A stretch of 64,000 bases of DNA from Exiguobacterium sp. s146 (GCF_018618415.1 NZ_JACSMA010000002.1:496001-560000); one strand, 5' to 3'; shown: positions 54,780 to 64,000, counted from the stretch's first letter. Numbers and translations are program-made. Notes: generated by a model not told the origin, from the letters alone.

Positions 54780-56560
54780 TCATCGGTCTCCTCATGGACG
54801 TATTGGATGACGGTCTCGGCCAACTTCTCCGGTAGTCCCGCTTCTTTCAACTGTTCGAGCGAGGCGAGACGAATCTGCTTCATCGACCCGAAATGGCGAA
54901 TCAACTGCTGGCGCCGTTTCGGTCCGACGCCCGGGATGTCGTCGAGCACCGACTTCGTCATCTTCTTCGTCCGCAGGCTGCGGTGGAACGTGATGGCGAA
55001 GCGGTGGACCTCGTCTTGCATGCGCTGGAGCAAATAGAACGCGCTCGAGCGTGAGTTCAATTCGATGACTCCTCCGCCTTCCCCGAACAAGAGCTGGCTC
55101 GTCCGGTGACGGTCATCTTTCTTCAACGAGCCGACGGGCAAGTCGAGCCCGAACTCGTTTTGCAGGACGTCGAGGGCGGCGTTCAATTGCCCGATGCCCC
55201 CATCAATCAACAGCAAGTCCGGCAGACGTTTCTCTTCCGTCAACAGACGGCGGAATCGACGGCGGACGACCTCTCGCATCGTCTCGTAGTCGTCCGGTCC
55301 TTGGACAGTACGAATCTTGTATTTGCGGTATTCCTTCTTGAGTGGCTTGCCGTCCTCGAAGACGACGAGCGCCGAGACGGCGTCCGCTCCTTGGATATTG
55401 GCGTTGTCGATGATATCGACACGCGACAAGTTCGGGATGCCGATCGCTTCGCCGAGTTCCCGCATCGCCATGAGCGTCCGCTCCTCGTCGCGGGCGAGCA
55501 ATTCGAACTTCTCGTTCAAGGCGATGCCTGCATTTTTCGTCGCCAAGTCGAGCAGTTGCCGTTTCGCGCCCCGTTTCGGTTGCATCACTTTCGTGCCGAT
55601 CGCCTCGTTCAACAAGTCGATACGGACGATCTCTGGGACGAGCACTTCCTTCGGCACGACGTTCTGCTCATAAAACTGGACGATGAAACTCTCGAGCTCC
55701 TCGGACGGTTCCCCGTGAAGCGGAAACAACGACACGTCGCGTTCGATCATCTTACCGCCCCGCATATAGAACACTTGGACACACATCCAGCCCCGGTCAA
55801 TCGTATAGCCGAAGACGTCGCGCGCCGTTGGGTCGGCCGTAATCATGTTCTGTTTGTTCATAATCGATTCGACGGCCCGGATTTGGTCCCGGAGTTCGGC
55901 CGCCCGTTCGAATTGCATCTCCTCGGCCGCCTTGCCCATGTCGACCTGGAGCTTGGCGAGCGTCTCACTCGTCTCCCCGTTCAGAAAGCGTCGAATCTCT
56001 TGGACGATGTTCTTTTGCTCGTCCGTGTCGATGGCAATCTCACACGGCCCGAGGCACTGCCCGATGTGGTAATACAGACAGAGCTTGCGCGGCATCGGTT
56101 GGCATTTCCGGAGCGGATACAGCTTGTCGAGCAACCGCTTCGTCTCATTGGCCGCATAGGCGTTCGGATACGGCCCGAAATAGAAGCCGCCGTCCCGCTT
56201 CAACTTCCGCGTCGTGAGCAGCCGCGGGTACGGCTCGTTCGTGATTTTGATGTACGGGTACGACTTGTCATCCTTCAAGCGGATGTTGTATTTCGGATCG
56301 TGCTTTTTGATGAGCGTCATCTCGAGCAGCAGTGCCTCGAGTTCGCTCGCCGTGACGATATATTCGAAGTCGCGAATCTCGGCCACGAGCCGCATCGTCT
56401 TGATGTCGTGCGCCCCGGTGAAATACGACCGGACCCGATTCTTCAGATTTTTCGCTTTCCCGACGTAAATGATTTCCCCGTACTCGTTCTTATGCAAGTA
56501 ACAGCCGGGCTCGTCCGGGAGCAGCGCCAATTTATGTTTAATGTGGTCAGAATGACTCAA
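54776..56560 (-). CDS. uvrC: excinuclease ABC subunit UvrC
   Basis: 594-residue nucleotide-excision repair endonuclease. The N-terminal GIY-YIG domain has PGCYLHKNEYGEIIYVGKA, followed by a UvrB-interacting UVR segment (MGKAAEEMQFERAAELRDQI), the RNase H-like endonuclease region and C-terminal helix-hairpin-helix motifs (LDDIPGVGPKRRQQLIRHF). The TTG at 56560 is preferred because GAGGTG lies 7 bases upstream; a TTG at 56566 is too close to it. Confidence 0.96.
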   Translation of the reverse strand: MSHSDHIKHKLALLPDEPGCYLHKNEYGEIIYVGKAKNLKNRVRSYFTGAHDIKTMRLVAEIRDFEYIVTASELEALLLEMTLIKKHDPKYNIRLKDDKSYPYIKITNEPYPRLLTTRKLKRDGGFYFGPYPNAYAANETKRLLDKLYPLRKCQPMPRKLCLYYHIGQCLGPCEIAIDTDEQKNIVQEIRRFLNGETSETLAKLQVDMGKAAEEMQFERAAELRDQIRAVESIMNKQNMITADPTARDVFGYTIDRGWMCVQVFYMRGGKMIERDVSLFPLHGEPSEELESFIVQFYEQNVVPKEVLVPEIVRIDLLNEAIGTKVMQPKRGAKRQLLDLATKNAGIALNEKFELLARDEERTLMAMRELGEAIGIPNLSRVDIIDNANIQGADAVSALVVFEDGKPLKKEYRKYKIRTVQGPDDYETMREVVRRRFRRLLTEEKRLPDLLLIDGGIGQLNAALDVLQNEFGLDLPVGSLKKDDRHRTSQLLFGEGGGVIELNSRSSAFYLLQRMQDEVHRFAITFHRSLRTKKMTKSVLDDIPGVGPKRRQQLIRHFGSMKQIRLASLEQLKEAGLPEKLAETVIQYVHEETDE

Positions 56561-56632
56561 ATTCAATCACCTCAGTTTAGGTTCCTTCCAGACGGGAAAA
56601 AATTGATGAAGTCTCAGAGGGAGGGTTTTGTA

Positions 56633-57946
56633 ATGAAACGGTACGATGTCATCATCATCGGCAGCGGCTCGGCAGCGAACCAGGCCGCCAGCGTATTACG
56701 TAACGCCGGTAAACAAATTGCGATTGTCGAGAATTGGACGTTCGGCGGGACGTGCCCGCAGCGCGGGTGTGACCCGAAAAAGATGCTCGCGGAAGGAGCC
56801 GAGCTGATTGCCCGGGCGGAGCGGATGAAGCCGCTCGGTGTGACCGGGGAGCTGACGCTCGATTGGCACGCCTTCAAACGTCGCGTCGACGAGTACCGCT
56901 TTGCCGTCCCGACGACGAAGATGCATCATTGGAAAAAACATGGCATCGACCTGTTCGAAGGCGAGCCGCACTTCATCGATGAAGATTCAATCGTCATCGA
57001 AGGACATGAAATCTCGGCGCATCAGTTCTTGATCGCATCGGGCCAAATCCCGCGTCCGCTCGATATTCCCGGTGGAGATCAGGCCATCACGAGCGACGAC
57101 GTCTTCGACCTCGACACGTTGCCGCAACACGTCATCATCGTCGGTGCCGGCTATATCGCCTTCGAGTTCGCTCATATCCTGCGCCGGTTCAGATGTGACG
57201 TGACGCTCCTCGTCCGGTCACGGGCACTTAAACCATTCGACCGCAAAGTCGTCAAGCGACTCGTCGATGAGACGATGCACATTGGGATCGATGTCCGCTA
57301 CGGCATCGAGCCGATCGACATCAATGGCGACGTCGTGACGTTATCAGATGACTCTACCCTAGAAGGGCTCGTGCTTAACGCCACCGGACGGATTCCGAGC
57401 ATCGAGCGGTTGCGTTTGGACGCAGCCGGTATCGACTCCGACCATGGCGGTATTGTGGTCAACGAGTACTTGCAGACGACGAATCCGAACGTCTATGCGG
57501 CCGGTGACGTCGCCAAGAGCCGCAACCCGGCCCTCACCCCATTCGCCGGTCAGGAAGGACGCATCGCCGCGCTCAACCTGCTCCGCAACAATACGCGTCC
57601 GTTGCCCGAGCGTCCGGCCCCGACGGTCGTCTTCACGACACCGCCCATCGCCAAAGTCGGGCTGACGGTCGATGAGGCCAGAGCGCAAGGCATCGATTAT
57701 GAATGTAAAGACAACGACTTGTCCCATTTCCTCACGTATGAGCGTATCAACGACACGACCGCATTCTCCCGCATCTTGCTCAGCAAGGACGGTCATGTGC
57801 TCGGTGCCCACTTGATTGGGCAACACGCGCCGGAACTGATCAACTTGTTCTCATTCATTATACAAAACAATATGACCCATCAACAGGTCAAACACTTGGA
57901 GTTCGCGTATCCGACGTCCGCGTCCGATGTCTCCTATCTCATCTAA
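56633..57946 (+). CDS. pyridine nucleotide-disulfide oxidoreductase (glutathione reductase-like)
   Basis: 437-residue FAD/NAD(P)H oxidoreductase. FAD motif IIIGSGSAANQAA, redox cysteines in GGTCPQRGCDPKK, NAD(P) motif VIIVGAGYIAFEFA and FAD motif NVYAAGDVAKS. The C-terminal catalytic His-Glu pair of classical members is replaced by FAYPTSASDVSYL. This puts it in the uncharacterised Bacilli branch and not true glutathione reductase. The ATG at 56633 follows GAGGGAGGG; the reading frame is open far upstream across uvrC but that is a shadow. Confidence 0.9.
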   Translation: MKRYDVIIIGSGSAANQAASVLRNAGKQIAIVENWTFGGTCPQRGCDPKKMLAEGAELIARAERMKPLGVTGELTLDWHAFKRRVDEYRFAVPTTKMHHWKKHGIDLFEGEPHFIDEDSIVIEGHEISAHQFLIASGQIPRPLDIPGGDQAITSDDVFDLDTLPQHVIIVGAGYIAFEFAHILRRFRCDVTLLVRSRALKPFDRKVVKRLVDETMHIGIDVRYGIEPIDINGDVVTLSDDSTLEGLVLNATGRIPSIERLRLDAAGIDSDHGGIVVNEYLQTTNPNVYAAGDVAKSRNPALTPFAGQEGRIAALNLLRNNTRPLPERPAPTVVFTTPPIAKVGLTVDEARAQGIDYECKDNDLSHFLTYERINDTTAFSRILLSKDGHVLGAHLIGQHAPELINLFSFIIQNNMTHQQVKHLEFAYPTSASDVSYLI

Positions 57947-57984
57947 AAAAGGCTCTTCCATCACCCGATGGAAGAGCCTTTCGT
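57947..57984. terminator. bidirectional terminator between the oxidoreductase gene and mrpG
   Basis: AAAGGCTCTTCCATC pairs with GATGGAAGAGCCTTT around ACCC. A runs on one side and T residues on the other let it stop both convergent transcripts. Confidence 0.92.
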
Positions 57985-58343
57985 CATTCGATTCCTTTAT
58001 CTTTATCTTCTTGCAACGCGTCCTGGAGCGATTTGTCCCAGAGCTTGACGCCTTGGGCGTGAGCTGCCCGGGCGATCAAGTGCCCGCCGACCGGAGCCGT
58101 CAAGAGGACGAAGAACAGGCCGAGCAGGAGCCGTGCGTCAAAGACACGCTGGTCGACCCAGACGTGCAGGAGCGCCGCGAACAAGACGAACATGACGCCG
58201 AGCGTCGCGCTCTTCGAGGCCGCATGGGCCCGTGAGTAGATGTCCGGCAGCCGGATGAGACCGATGGCCGCGACGACGGTGAAGAATACCCCGATGATCG
58301 TGAAGACACCGGTCAAGATGTCATAAATCATTGTTGCGGTCAT
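57984..58343 (-). CDS. mrpG: Mrp Na+/H+ antiporter subunit G
   Basis: 119-residue three-helix MrpG subunit. The family motif GLIRLPDIYSRAHAASKSATLGV is present. The start at 58343 gives the usual length, with GGAGAG about 10 bases upstream; it overlaps the end of mrpF. Last gene of mrpABCDEFG. Confidence 0.93.
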   Translation of the reverse strand: MTATMIYDILTGVFTIIGVFFTVVAAIGLIRLPDIYSRAHAASKSATLGVMFVLFAALLHVWVDQRVFDARLLLGLFFVLLTAPVGGHLIARAAHAQGVKLWDKSLQDALQEDKDKGIE

Positions 58344-58611
58344 GTTGGATGATCTCTCCTCTCTCAAGGAATTTCGAGAACGCCACCGTTCCGATAAAGG
58401 CTAAAATCCCGAGCAAGAGGATGACTTCGAAGAACATCGTCGTGTCGAGCAGAATCGACAACAGCGAGACGACGGAAATCAAGCCGATTCCGATCGAGTC
58501 GAGCGCGATGACACGGTCTGCCGTCGTCGGTCCTTTAACGACCCGATACAACATACCGAGCATGGCGAGCACGAGGATGGCGAGCGCCACGTAAATGATG
58601 ATATCTAACAT
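58321..58611 (-). CDS. mrpF: Mrp Na+/H+ antiporter subunit F
   Basis: 96-residue three-helix MrpF with the motif VVKGPTTADRVIALDSIG. GGAGG lies 10 bases upstream of the ATG, which overlaps the mrpE stop by one base. Confidence 0.94.
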   Translation of the reverse strand: MLDIIIYVALAILVLAMLGMLYRVVKGPTTADRVIALDSIGIGLISVVSLLSILLDTTMFFEVILLLGILAFIGTVAFSKFLERGEIIQHDRNNDL

Positions 58612-59090
58612 TAGCTGGTCGCCTCCTTAATCTTCGTCTCAAAGTTATCGTAAATACCTTGCTTGAGCGACTCTTTATCCGGCATATGGAGCGCGTGGAT
58701 ATAGAGCGTCTTATTGTCGTCCGACACTTGGACAACGAGCGTCCCTGGTGTCAGCGTGATGAGCATCGACAGCCAACTAACCTTCCACCCTGAATCGAGC
58801 TCGGTATGGTACCGGAAGATGCCGGGTTGGATTTTCAGTTTCGGGCTGAGGACGAGCCGGAGCACCTCGACGTTGGCGAGGACGAGCTCGCGGCAGAAAA
58901 TCAAGAACAGTTTAAACAGTTTCAAGACGCGGATGAAATAGAAATCCGTGTTCTTGAAGAAGCGGCGCATCATGAAGATGACGAGTAATCCGAGCAAATA
59001 GCCGATGATGAATCCGCTCGTCGTGAACGTACCCGTGAAGAACATCCAAATGAACGCCAGGAAAAAGTTGATGAGTAGTTGGTAAGCCAT
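58611..59090 (-). CDS. mrpE: Mrp Na+/H+ antiporter subunit E
   Basis: 159-residue MrpE with N-terminal membrane helices, RVLKLFKLFLIFCRELVLANVEVLRLVL and SMLITLTPGTLVVQVSDD, the family signature. AAGGAG stands upstream; it starts 7 bases after mrpD. Confidence 0.95.
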   Translation of the reverse strand: MAYQLLINFFLAFIWMFFTGTFTTSGFIIGYLLGLLVIFMMRRFFKNTDFYFIRVLKLFKLFLIFCRELVLANVEVLRLVLSPKLKIQPGIFRYHTELDSGWKVSWLSMLITLTPGTLVVQVSDDNKTLYIHALHMPDKESLKQGIYDNFETKIKEATS

Positions 59091-59097
59091 CTCTAAA

Positions 59098-60579
59098 TCA
59101 CTCCTTAATCACGGCATCGATATAGATTTCGGGTTGCACGAGCGGTTCAATTGCCTGGGTAATGAACGGGTGCATCGCCTCGGCGCCGAACCCGTAGGCC
59201 ACGGCGACGGCGACGAGCAAGAACGTCGGCACGATGAGTTTCTTCATGTGCGGCACGAGCGGGCCGTCATAGGCACGCTTCTCTTCGCCCCAGAATCCGT
59301 ACAAGAAGATTTTGATGACAGAGAAGAGAACGAACAAACTCGACAGCAAGATGAGGAGCGGTCCGAACAGGCTGCCCTCGGCGATTCCCCCTTGAACGAT
59401 CAACAGTTTCCCGAAGAATCCGCTGAGCGGAGGGATCCCGGCGAGCGACAAGGCGGCGATGAAGAACGTCCAGCCGAACAGCGGGAAGCGGGTGATCAAA
59501 CCACCCATGTCGCGCAACTGCCCGGACTTGGTGATGCCGATCATCATCCCGACGAGCATGAACAAGGCGGCCTTAATCAGCATGTCATGAATCAAGTAGT
59601 AGAGCGCCCCTTCGAGCGACGTCTGCGTATCGAGCGCGATTCCGTACAGAATGACGCCGACCGCGATCATGATGTTGTAGATGATAATCAATTTGACGTC
59701 ATTGTAGGCGATGGCGCCGATCATCCCGATGACGATCGTCAACACTGCGAGGACGATCAAGAAGGTCTGGGTAAACGCCCCGCCGTCAAACAAGAGCGTA
59801 TACGTCCGTAAAATCGAGTACACCCCGACTTTCGTCAAGAGCGCGCCGAACATGGCGAGAATCGGCGTCGGTGCCACGACATACGAGCCCGGGAGCCAGT
59901 AATGAAGCGGGACGAGTGCCCCTTTCAACCCGAAGACGATGACGAACAGCACACCGATGACGACGATGACAGATTGATTCTCGACGAGCGGAATCTTTTG
60001 TGCCAGGTCGGCCAAGCTGAGCGTGCCGACTGTTCCGTACAGCAACGCGACGGCCATGACGAACAGGGCCGAGGCGATAACGTTGACGAGCAAGTACTTG
60101 ATCGACTCGCGAAGTTGGACCCCTTTCCCACCGAGGACGATGAGCACGTACGACGAGATGAGGAACACTTCGAAGAAGACGAACAAGTTGAAAATATCGC
60201 CTGTCGTGAAGGCACCGTTCACCCCGACGAGGAGGAACAGCATCGCGACGTAGACGTAATTCGATTCATACGCGTCCGAGAAGTAATGGGTCGCGAACCA
60301 GACGATGAAGAAGACAATCAATGTCGCCGTGGCGACGAGCAATGCCGACAGCATGTCCGAGACGAGCGTGATCCCGAACGGTGCCGGCCAGTTTCCTAAG
60401 TTGACGGTCAAGATGCCGTCTTGTGAGACGGTGAAGATGAGTACCACCGTCATCGCAAACGTTACAAGTAAAGCCCCGAGTGCCACTCCGCGTTGCAGAC
60501 GAATCTGCTTTGGCGCGAAGAGGAGAATGATGGCCGCAAGCGCCGGGATGACAATCGGAAAGATCGGTAAGTTAATCAT
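59098..60579 (-). CDS. mrpD: Mrp Na+/H+ antiporter subunit D
   Basis: 493-residue NuoN/MrpD-like subunit with about 14 membrane helices. The proton-pathway lysines and glutamates of the family are in GDIFNLFVFFEVFLISSYVL and GLKGALVPLHYWLPGSYV. Overlaps mrpC by 8 bases. Confidence 0.96.
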   Translation of the reverse strand: MINLPIFPIVIPALAAIILLFAPKQIRLQRGVALGALLVTFAMTVVLIFTVSQDGILTVNLGNWPAPFGITLVSDMLSALLVATATLIVFFIVWFATHYFSDAYESNYVYVAMLFLLVGVNGAFTTGDIFNLFVFFEVFLISSYVLIVLGGKGVQLRESIKYLLVNVIASALFVMAVALLYGTVGTLSLADLAQKIPLVENQSVIVVIGVLFVIVFGLKGALVPLHYWLPGSYVVAPTPILAMFGALLTKVGVYSILRTYTLLFDGGAFTQTFLIVLAVLTIVIGMIGAIAYNDVKLIIIYNIMIAVGVILYGIALDTQTSLEGALYYLIHDMLIKAALFMLVGMMIGITKSGQLRDMGGLITRFPLFGWTFFIAALSLAGIPPLSGFFGKLLIVQGGIAEGSLFGPLLILLSSLFVLFSVIKIFLYGFWGEEKRAYDGPLVPHMKKLIVPTFLLVAVAVAYGFGAEAMHPFITQAIEPLVQPEIYIDAVIKE

Positions 60580-60913
60580 TCGATTCCGTTCCTTTCATTT
60601 CCTCAATATTATCCGTATTCAGTTCTTGATAGGCCCGATACGCGAGCACTAGGAAGAACGCGGTCACCCCGAAGCTGATGACGATGGCCGTCAAGACGAG
60701 CGCTTGCGGGAGCGGATCGGTATATTCCGTCACCCCGTCGACGAGGACTGGTGCCGCTCCGGTCTTCAGCCCACCCATCGTCAAGACGAGCAAGTGGGCG
60801 GCATGACTGAGCAGGCCGGTGCCGATGATGATGCGCAACAAACTCTTTGAGAGAATCATATAGACAGCGCTCATCGTCAAGACACCGATGATGATGCTAA
60901 CGAAGATTTCCAT
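60572..60913 (-). CDS. mrpC: Mrp Na+/H+ antiporter subunit C
   Basis: 113-residue NuoK-like three-helix subunit with IGTGLLSHAAHLLVLTMG and DPLPQALVLTAIVISFGVTAF, both typical of MrpC. The ATG overlaps the mrpB stop by one base. Confidence 0.95.
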   Translation of the reverse strand: MEIFVSIIIGVLTMSAVYMILSKSLLRIIIGTGLLSHAAHLLVLTMGGLKTGAAPVLVDGVTEYTDPLPQALVLTAIVISFGVTAFFLVLAYRAYQELNTDNIEEMKGTESND

Positions 60914-61350
60914 TATTCACTCTCTCCAATCGTTTGAATGATCGTCATCGTCACACCGATGACCACAAGGTAGACGCCAAGGTCGAAGGCGATCGCCGTG
61001 TGAAGCGTCTGTTCGCCTAGAAGCGGCAAGTCGAACTTGTCGTAAGCATGCGTCAGGAACGGACGGCCCCAGAAGATGCTGTGAAGCGACGTCAGTAACG
61101 CGATAGCGAGACCGAGCGCCGTCATCTTGCGATAATCGAACGGGAGCACGTTGGCGAGCGTCTTCGAATCGAAGGCGAGCAACAGCAACACGAGCGCCGC
61201 GGCCGTCATCAAACCACCGATGAACCCTCCGCCTGGCGAGTAGTGCCCGGCGAAGAAGAGGTTGATTGAGAACACGATGATGATGAAGAAGATGATCACC
61301 GCGGCCGTCTGTAAGATGACGTCATTGACTTGATCATTTTTTCGGTTCAT
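60913..61350 (-). CDS. mrpB: Mrp Na+/H+ antiporter subunit B
   Basis: 145-residue MrpB with four membrane helices and the glycine-rich motif GHYSPGGGFIGGLMTAAALVL. The ATG at 61350 has AAAGGAG 9 bases upstream; a GTG at 61356 lies too close to that site. Overlaps mrpA by 17 bases. Confidence 0.94.
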   Translation of the reverse strand: MNRKNDQVNDVILQTAAVIIFFIIIVFSINLFFAGHYSPGGGFIGGLMTAAALVLLLLAFDSKTLANVLPFDYRKMTALGLAIALLTSLHSIFWGRPFLTHAYDKFDLPLLGEQTLHTAIAFDLGVYLVVIGVTMTIIQTIGESE

Positions 61351-63763
61351 GTTCACGTGCTCCTTTCGTACGTTCTGTCGTTCTGAATTTGATCATCGTG
61401 TAAATCCCGATGGCCGCGATGGCAAGGACGACGATCTCGAACAACGTATCAAAGCCACGGAAGTCGACAAGGACGACGTTGACCATGTTTTTCCCGGCTG
61501 CCAAATCATAGACGTTTTCTTTATAGTACTCTGAGATTGACGACAGGGAACGGTTCGATAACGCCATGAAGCTGAGGAGCATGACCGTCACCCCGACGAT
61601 AATCGAGACGATTGCATTCTCGATTTTGAATTTGACGCGTACTTCTTTCTTGCTGATCTCCGGCATATGGTAGAAGACGAGCAAGAACAAAGCGACCGAT
61701 ACCGTCTCGATGACGAGCTGTGTCAACGCGAGGTCCGGTGCATTGAAGAAGACGAAGAACAATGCGACCGAATACCCGACGACACCGAGCAAGATGATCG
61801 ACGGCAGACGCGAGCGCATGAACGTGATCGCGAGCGCCGCCAAGATGATGACGGCCCCGAGGACGTATTCATACGGCGCGACCGGTTCCATCTCGCCGAA
61901 CGAGAAGTTGAACAAATCGAACCAATACATCGAGAACAACATCATGCCTGACAAGAACAAGAAGATGTAAACCAAGTACGAGCGGATGAAGCCCGTCATA
62001 TAGTTATCTTTGAAGCGGTACGCCGCCTTGTTCGACCAGACGAGCGTCCCGTCATACATGCCGTTCAGCGTCAAGCGGTGCGGGATCCGGTTATAGATGC
62101 CCATCCACTTGTTGATTGTGTAGAACATGAGCGTCCCGAGCAAGATGACACCGATCGTCATGAACAGTTCAGGCGTCAATCCGTGCCAGAAGTAGATGTC
62201 GACTTTGACGTCTTGTCCGCTTGCGACGAGCGTCGGATAAATCGATTCGACGGCCGGTTTGATGAGCGAGTTCGATAAGACGTTCGGCACGAAACCGAGC
62301 ACGACGACGAGGATGGCAAGAATCATTGGCGGGATGAGCATCCCGATTGGTGCCTCGTGCGGCTGTTTCGGCAACTTGTCGAACTGGGCTTTGCCCATGA
62401 ACGTCCGAGTGAAAATGATCAAGCTGTAGATGAACGTGAACACGCTCGCGATGAACGCGACGACCGGAATCAAGATACCGATCGTATCGAGCGCGAAGAA
62501 GTCCATCGAGAACACTTTCGTCGTCGCCTTCAAGAACATCTCTTTACTGAGGAAGCCGTTGAACGGCGGTAACCCAGCCATCGACAACGAACCGATGACG
62601 GCGATCGTGAACGTGATCGGCATGACGGTCATGAGACCGCCGAGTTTGCGGATGTCACGCGTCCCCGTCTCGTGGTCGACGATCCCGACCATCATGAACA
62701 GCGAGCCTTTGAACGTCGCATGGTTAATCAAATGGAAGATCGCGGCGATCGTCGCGACCATATAGATGTTGTCATCCATGCCGTCATAATGTAGCGCCGC
62801 GGCACCGAGGCCGAGGAGCGACATAATCAGACCGAGCTGACTGACCGTCGAGAAGGCGAGAATCCCTTTCAAATCGGTCTGTTTGACCGCGTTGAACGAG
62901 CCCCAGAACAAGGTGAACGTCCCGACCGCGGCGATTGTCCAGAGCCAAATCGGTGACTCTTGGAACACCGGGCTCATCCGTGCGACGAGATAGAGACCGG
63001 CCTTGACCATCGTCGCCGAGTGGAGGTACGCACTGACCGGGGTCGGTGCTTCCATCGCGTCCGGCAACCAGATGTGGAACGGGAATTGCGCCGACTTCGT
63101 GAAGGCGCCGAGCAAGATGAGAATCATCGCCGCGATAAAGAACGGGCTCTCCGCAATCACCGCCTGATTGGAAACCATCTCGCGGATGCTGAACGAGCCG
63201 ACAATCGACTCGAGAATCACAATCCCCCCGAGCATCGACAGCCCACCGAACACGGTGATCAACATCGATTTACGCGCCCCGTAGCGCGAGCGCTCTTTTT
63301 CGTACCAGTACCCGATCAAGAGGAACGACGAAATCGACGTGAGTTCCCAGAACATGTACATGACGACCATGTTGTCCGAGAGGACGACACCGAGCATCGC
63401 GCCCATGAACAAGAGCAGATACACATAAAAATGACCGAGCGACTCTTTGTCTTTATTCAAGTAATAAATCGAATACAAGACGACGAGCGCCCCAATCCCT
63501 GTAATCAGGAGGGCAAACAATAGTCCGAGCCCGTCCACGTAGGCCGTGAAGTTGATGCCGAGCGATGGCATCCATTCGACCGTTTCCGTCACCACGTCCC
63601 CCGCACTCGTGATTCCGATGAAGCGGAAGAAGTACACGAATAGGACGACCGGAACGATTAACACGAACCAACCCGTATGGATTCGTTTCAGCGCCCGGAA
63701 CAAGAACGGGATGAACGGTGCCGCGAGAAGCGGCAATAAGATAGCTAAATGTAACACCGACAA
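61334..63763 (-). CDS. mrpA: Mrp Na+/H+ antiporter subunit A
   Basis: 809-residue NuoL-like MrpA with about 21 membrane helices and a C-terminal MbeH-like extension. Conserved elements are MFWELTSISSFLLIGYWYE, AFTKSAQFPFHIWLPDAMEAPTPVSAYLHSATMVKAG and HLINHATFKGSLFM. TTG start at 63763 with AGGAGG 7 bases upstream. It begins the seven-gene operon that gives Na+ and alkali resistance. Confidence 0.97.
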   Translation of the reverse strand: MSVLHLAILLPLLAAPFIPFLFRALKRIHTGWFVLIVPVVLFVYFFRFIGITSAGDVVTETVEWMPSLGINFTAYVDGLGLLFALLITGIGALVVLYSIYYLNKDKESLGHFYVYLLLFMGAMLGVVLSDNMVVMYMFWELTSISSFLLIGYWYEKERSRYGARKSMLITVFGGLSMLGGIVILESIVGSFSIREMVSNQAVIAESPFFIAAMILILLGAFTKSAQFPFHIWLPDAMEAPTPVSAYLHSATMVKAGLYLVARMSPVFQESPIWLWTIAAVGTFTLFWGSFNAVKQTDLKGILAFSTVSQLGLIMSLLGLGAAALHYDGMDDNIYMVATIAAIFHLINHATFKGSLFMMVGIVDHETGTRDIRKLGGLMTVMPITFTIAVIGSLSMAGLPPFNGFLSKEMFLKATTKVFSMDFFALDTIGILIPVVAFIASVFTFIYSLIIFTRTFMGKAQFDKLPKQPHEAPIGMLIPPMILAILVVVLGFVPNVLSNSLIKPAVESIYPTLVASGQDVKVDIYFWHGLTPELFMTIGVILLGTLMFYTINKWMGIYNRIPHRLTLNGMYDGTLVWSNKAAYRFKDNYMTGFIRSYLVYIFLFLSGMMLFSMYWFDLFNFSFGEMEPVAPYEYVLGAVIILAALAITFMRSRLPSIILLGVVGYSVALFFVFFNAPDLALTQLVIETVSVALFLLVFYHMPEISKKEVRVKFKIENAIVSIIVGVTVMLLSFMALSNRSLSSISEYYKENVYDLAAGKNMVNVVLVDFRGFDTLFEIVVLAIAAIGIYTMIKFRTTERTKGAREHEPKK

Positions 63764-64000
63764 GAAAATTCCTCCTTCGAACAGAGTCTTACATACGATG
63801 GGTCAATTATTAAGGTCACTTGACGCCATCATGTCTTCTTCATGAGTATAGCGTAAATTTTCAGTCTGTTTCCATGATAAAACCTTGCCGCATTTTCCGG
63901 TCTCTTCAAAAATTCCCAAACTGTTAAATATGAAGGGAGTCGACAAAAAGCGACGAAAAAAAGTTAGAATCGCAGTTTATATGTATGCGTTTTCAGCTAG
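63764..64000. promoter_or_regulatory. upstream region of the mrp operon
   Basis: About 240 bases without a convincing gene. On the minus strand a TATACT box lies in TTACGCTATACTC (around 63844-63852) with a weak -35, and is the best mrp promoter candidate. At 63930 an ATG with about 23 codons (MKGVDKKRRKKVRIAVYMYAF) runs off the right edge on the plus strand; it has no good ribosome-binding site. Confidence 0.35.

Noticed and set aside
55106-56632. Plus-strand upstream extension of the oxidoreductase frame across uvrC
   Set aside because: The extension is antisense to uvrC and lacks family motifs. The true start at 56633 has a strong ribosome-binding site and gives the normal length.
63930-64000. 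Short plus-strand open frame MKGVDKKRRKK running off the right edge
   Set aside because: Only about 23 codons are visible, with no good ribosome-binding site. Too little to call a gene.

Overview
The window is a piece of a low-GC-type Gram-positive (Bacillota, order Bacillales) chromosome of moderate GC content. Protein sequences and the lack of sporulation genes at conserved loci fit Exiguobacterium; the genus call is inference. Almost every gene lies on the minus strand. The gene order closely follows the Bacillus subtilis block obg-spo0B-rpmA-ysxB-rplU / minD-minC-mreD-mreC-mreB / radC-maf / comC locus / folC-valS / hemL-B-D-C-A / ysxC-lon-clpX-tig / ysnB-ysnA-rph-racE / ysmA-sdhB-sdhA-sdhC-yslB-uvrC, but the sporulation genes (spoIVFA/FB, spoIIB, spoVID, gerM, gerE) are absent.

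Layout from left to right. 1-3270: a partial DUF21 membrane protein, the GTPase obg, a Spo0B-like phosphotransferase relic, and the L21 operon (rplU, prp, rpmA) with its promoter and leader. 3263-8760: rng (RNase E/G family, in the spoIVF position), minD, minC, mreD, mreC, mreB. 8800-11600: two accessory genes, radC and maf. 11650-25322: a type IV pilus island. Its minus-strand operon encodes a VanW-like membrane protein, a small membrane protein, PilB, PilT, PilC, a major pilin, PilD, a PilM-PilN fusion and PilO. A divergent plus-strand operon encodes two minor pilins and a PilX-like protein, and it converges with a gene for a secreted Ig-like protein. 25367-32850: folC, a divergent selO, two tiny membrane proteins, an unknown gene, a lipoprotein, and valS with its T-box leader. 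32843-38170: the heme operon hemA-C-D-B-L. 38283-45380: an AI-2E-family permease, engB, lon, clpX and tig. 45407-49331: a tig-linked helical protein, tRNA-Arg(UCU), ysnB, rdgB, rph and racE. 49298-53430: a stand-alone ptsH, ysmA and sdhCAB with a possible CcpA site. 53460-57990: yslB, an AadA-like nucleotidyltransferase, uvrC and a flavin disulfide oxidoreductase. 57984-63770: the seven-gene Mrp Na+/H+ antiporter operon.

How the genes work together: the core genes cover cell shape and division (Mre, Min), ribosome assembly (L21/L27/Prp, Obg, EngB), proteostasis (Tig, ClpX, Lon), heme synthesis, respiration (succinate dehydrogenase) and sodium/pH homeostasis (Mrp). The most distinctive part is the pilus island, which has a retraction ATPase (PilT) and sits where B. 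subtilis carries comC and spoIIB.

The only gene-free stretch longer than about 300 bases is 32520-32842, which holds the valS T-box leader and its promoter. No CRISPR array, insertion sequence, phage or rRNA gene was seen.
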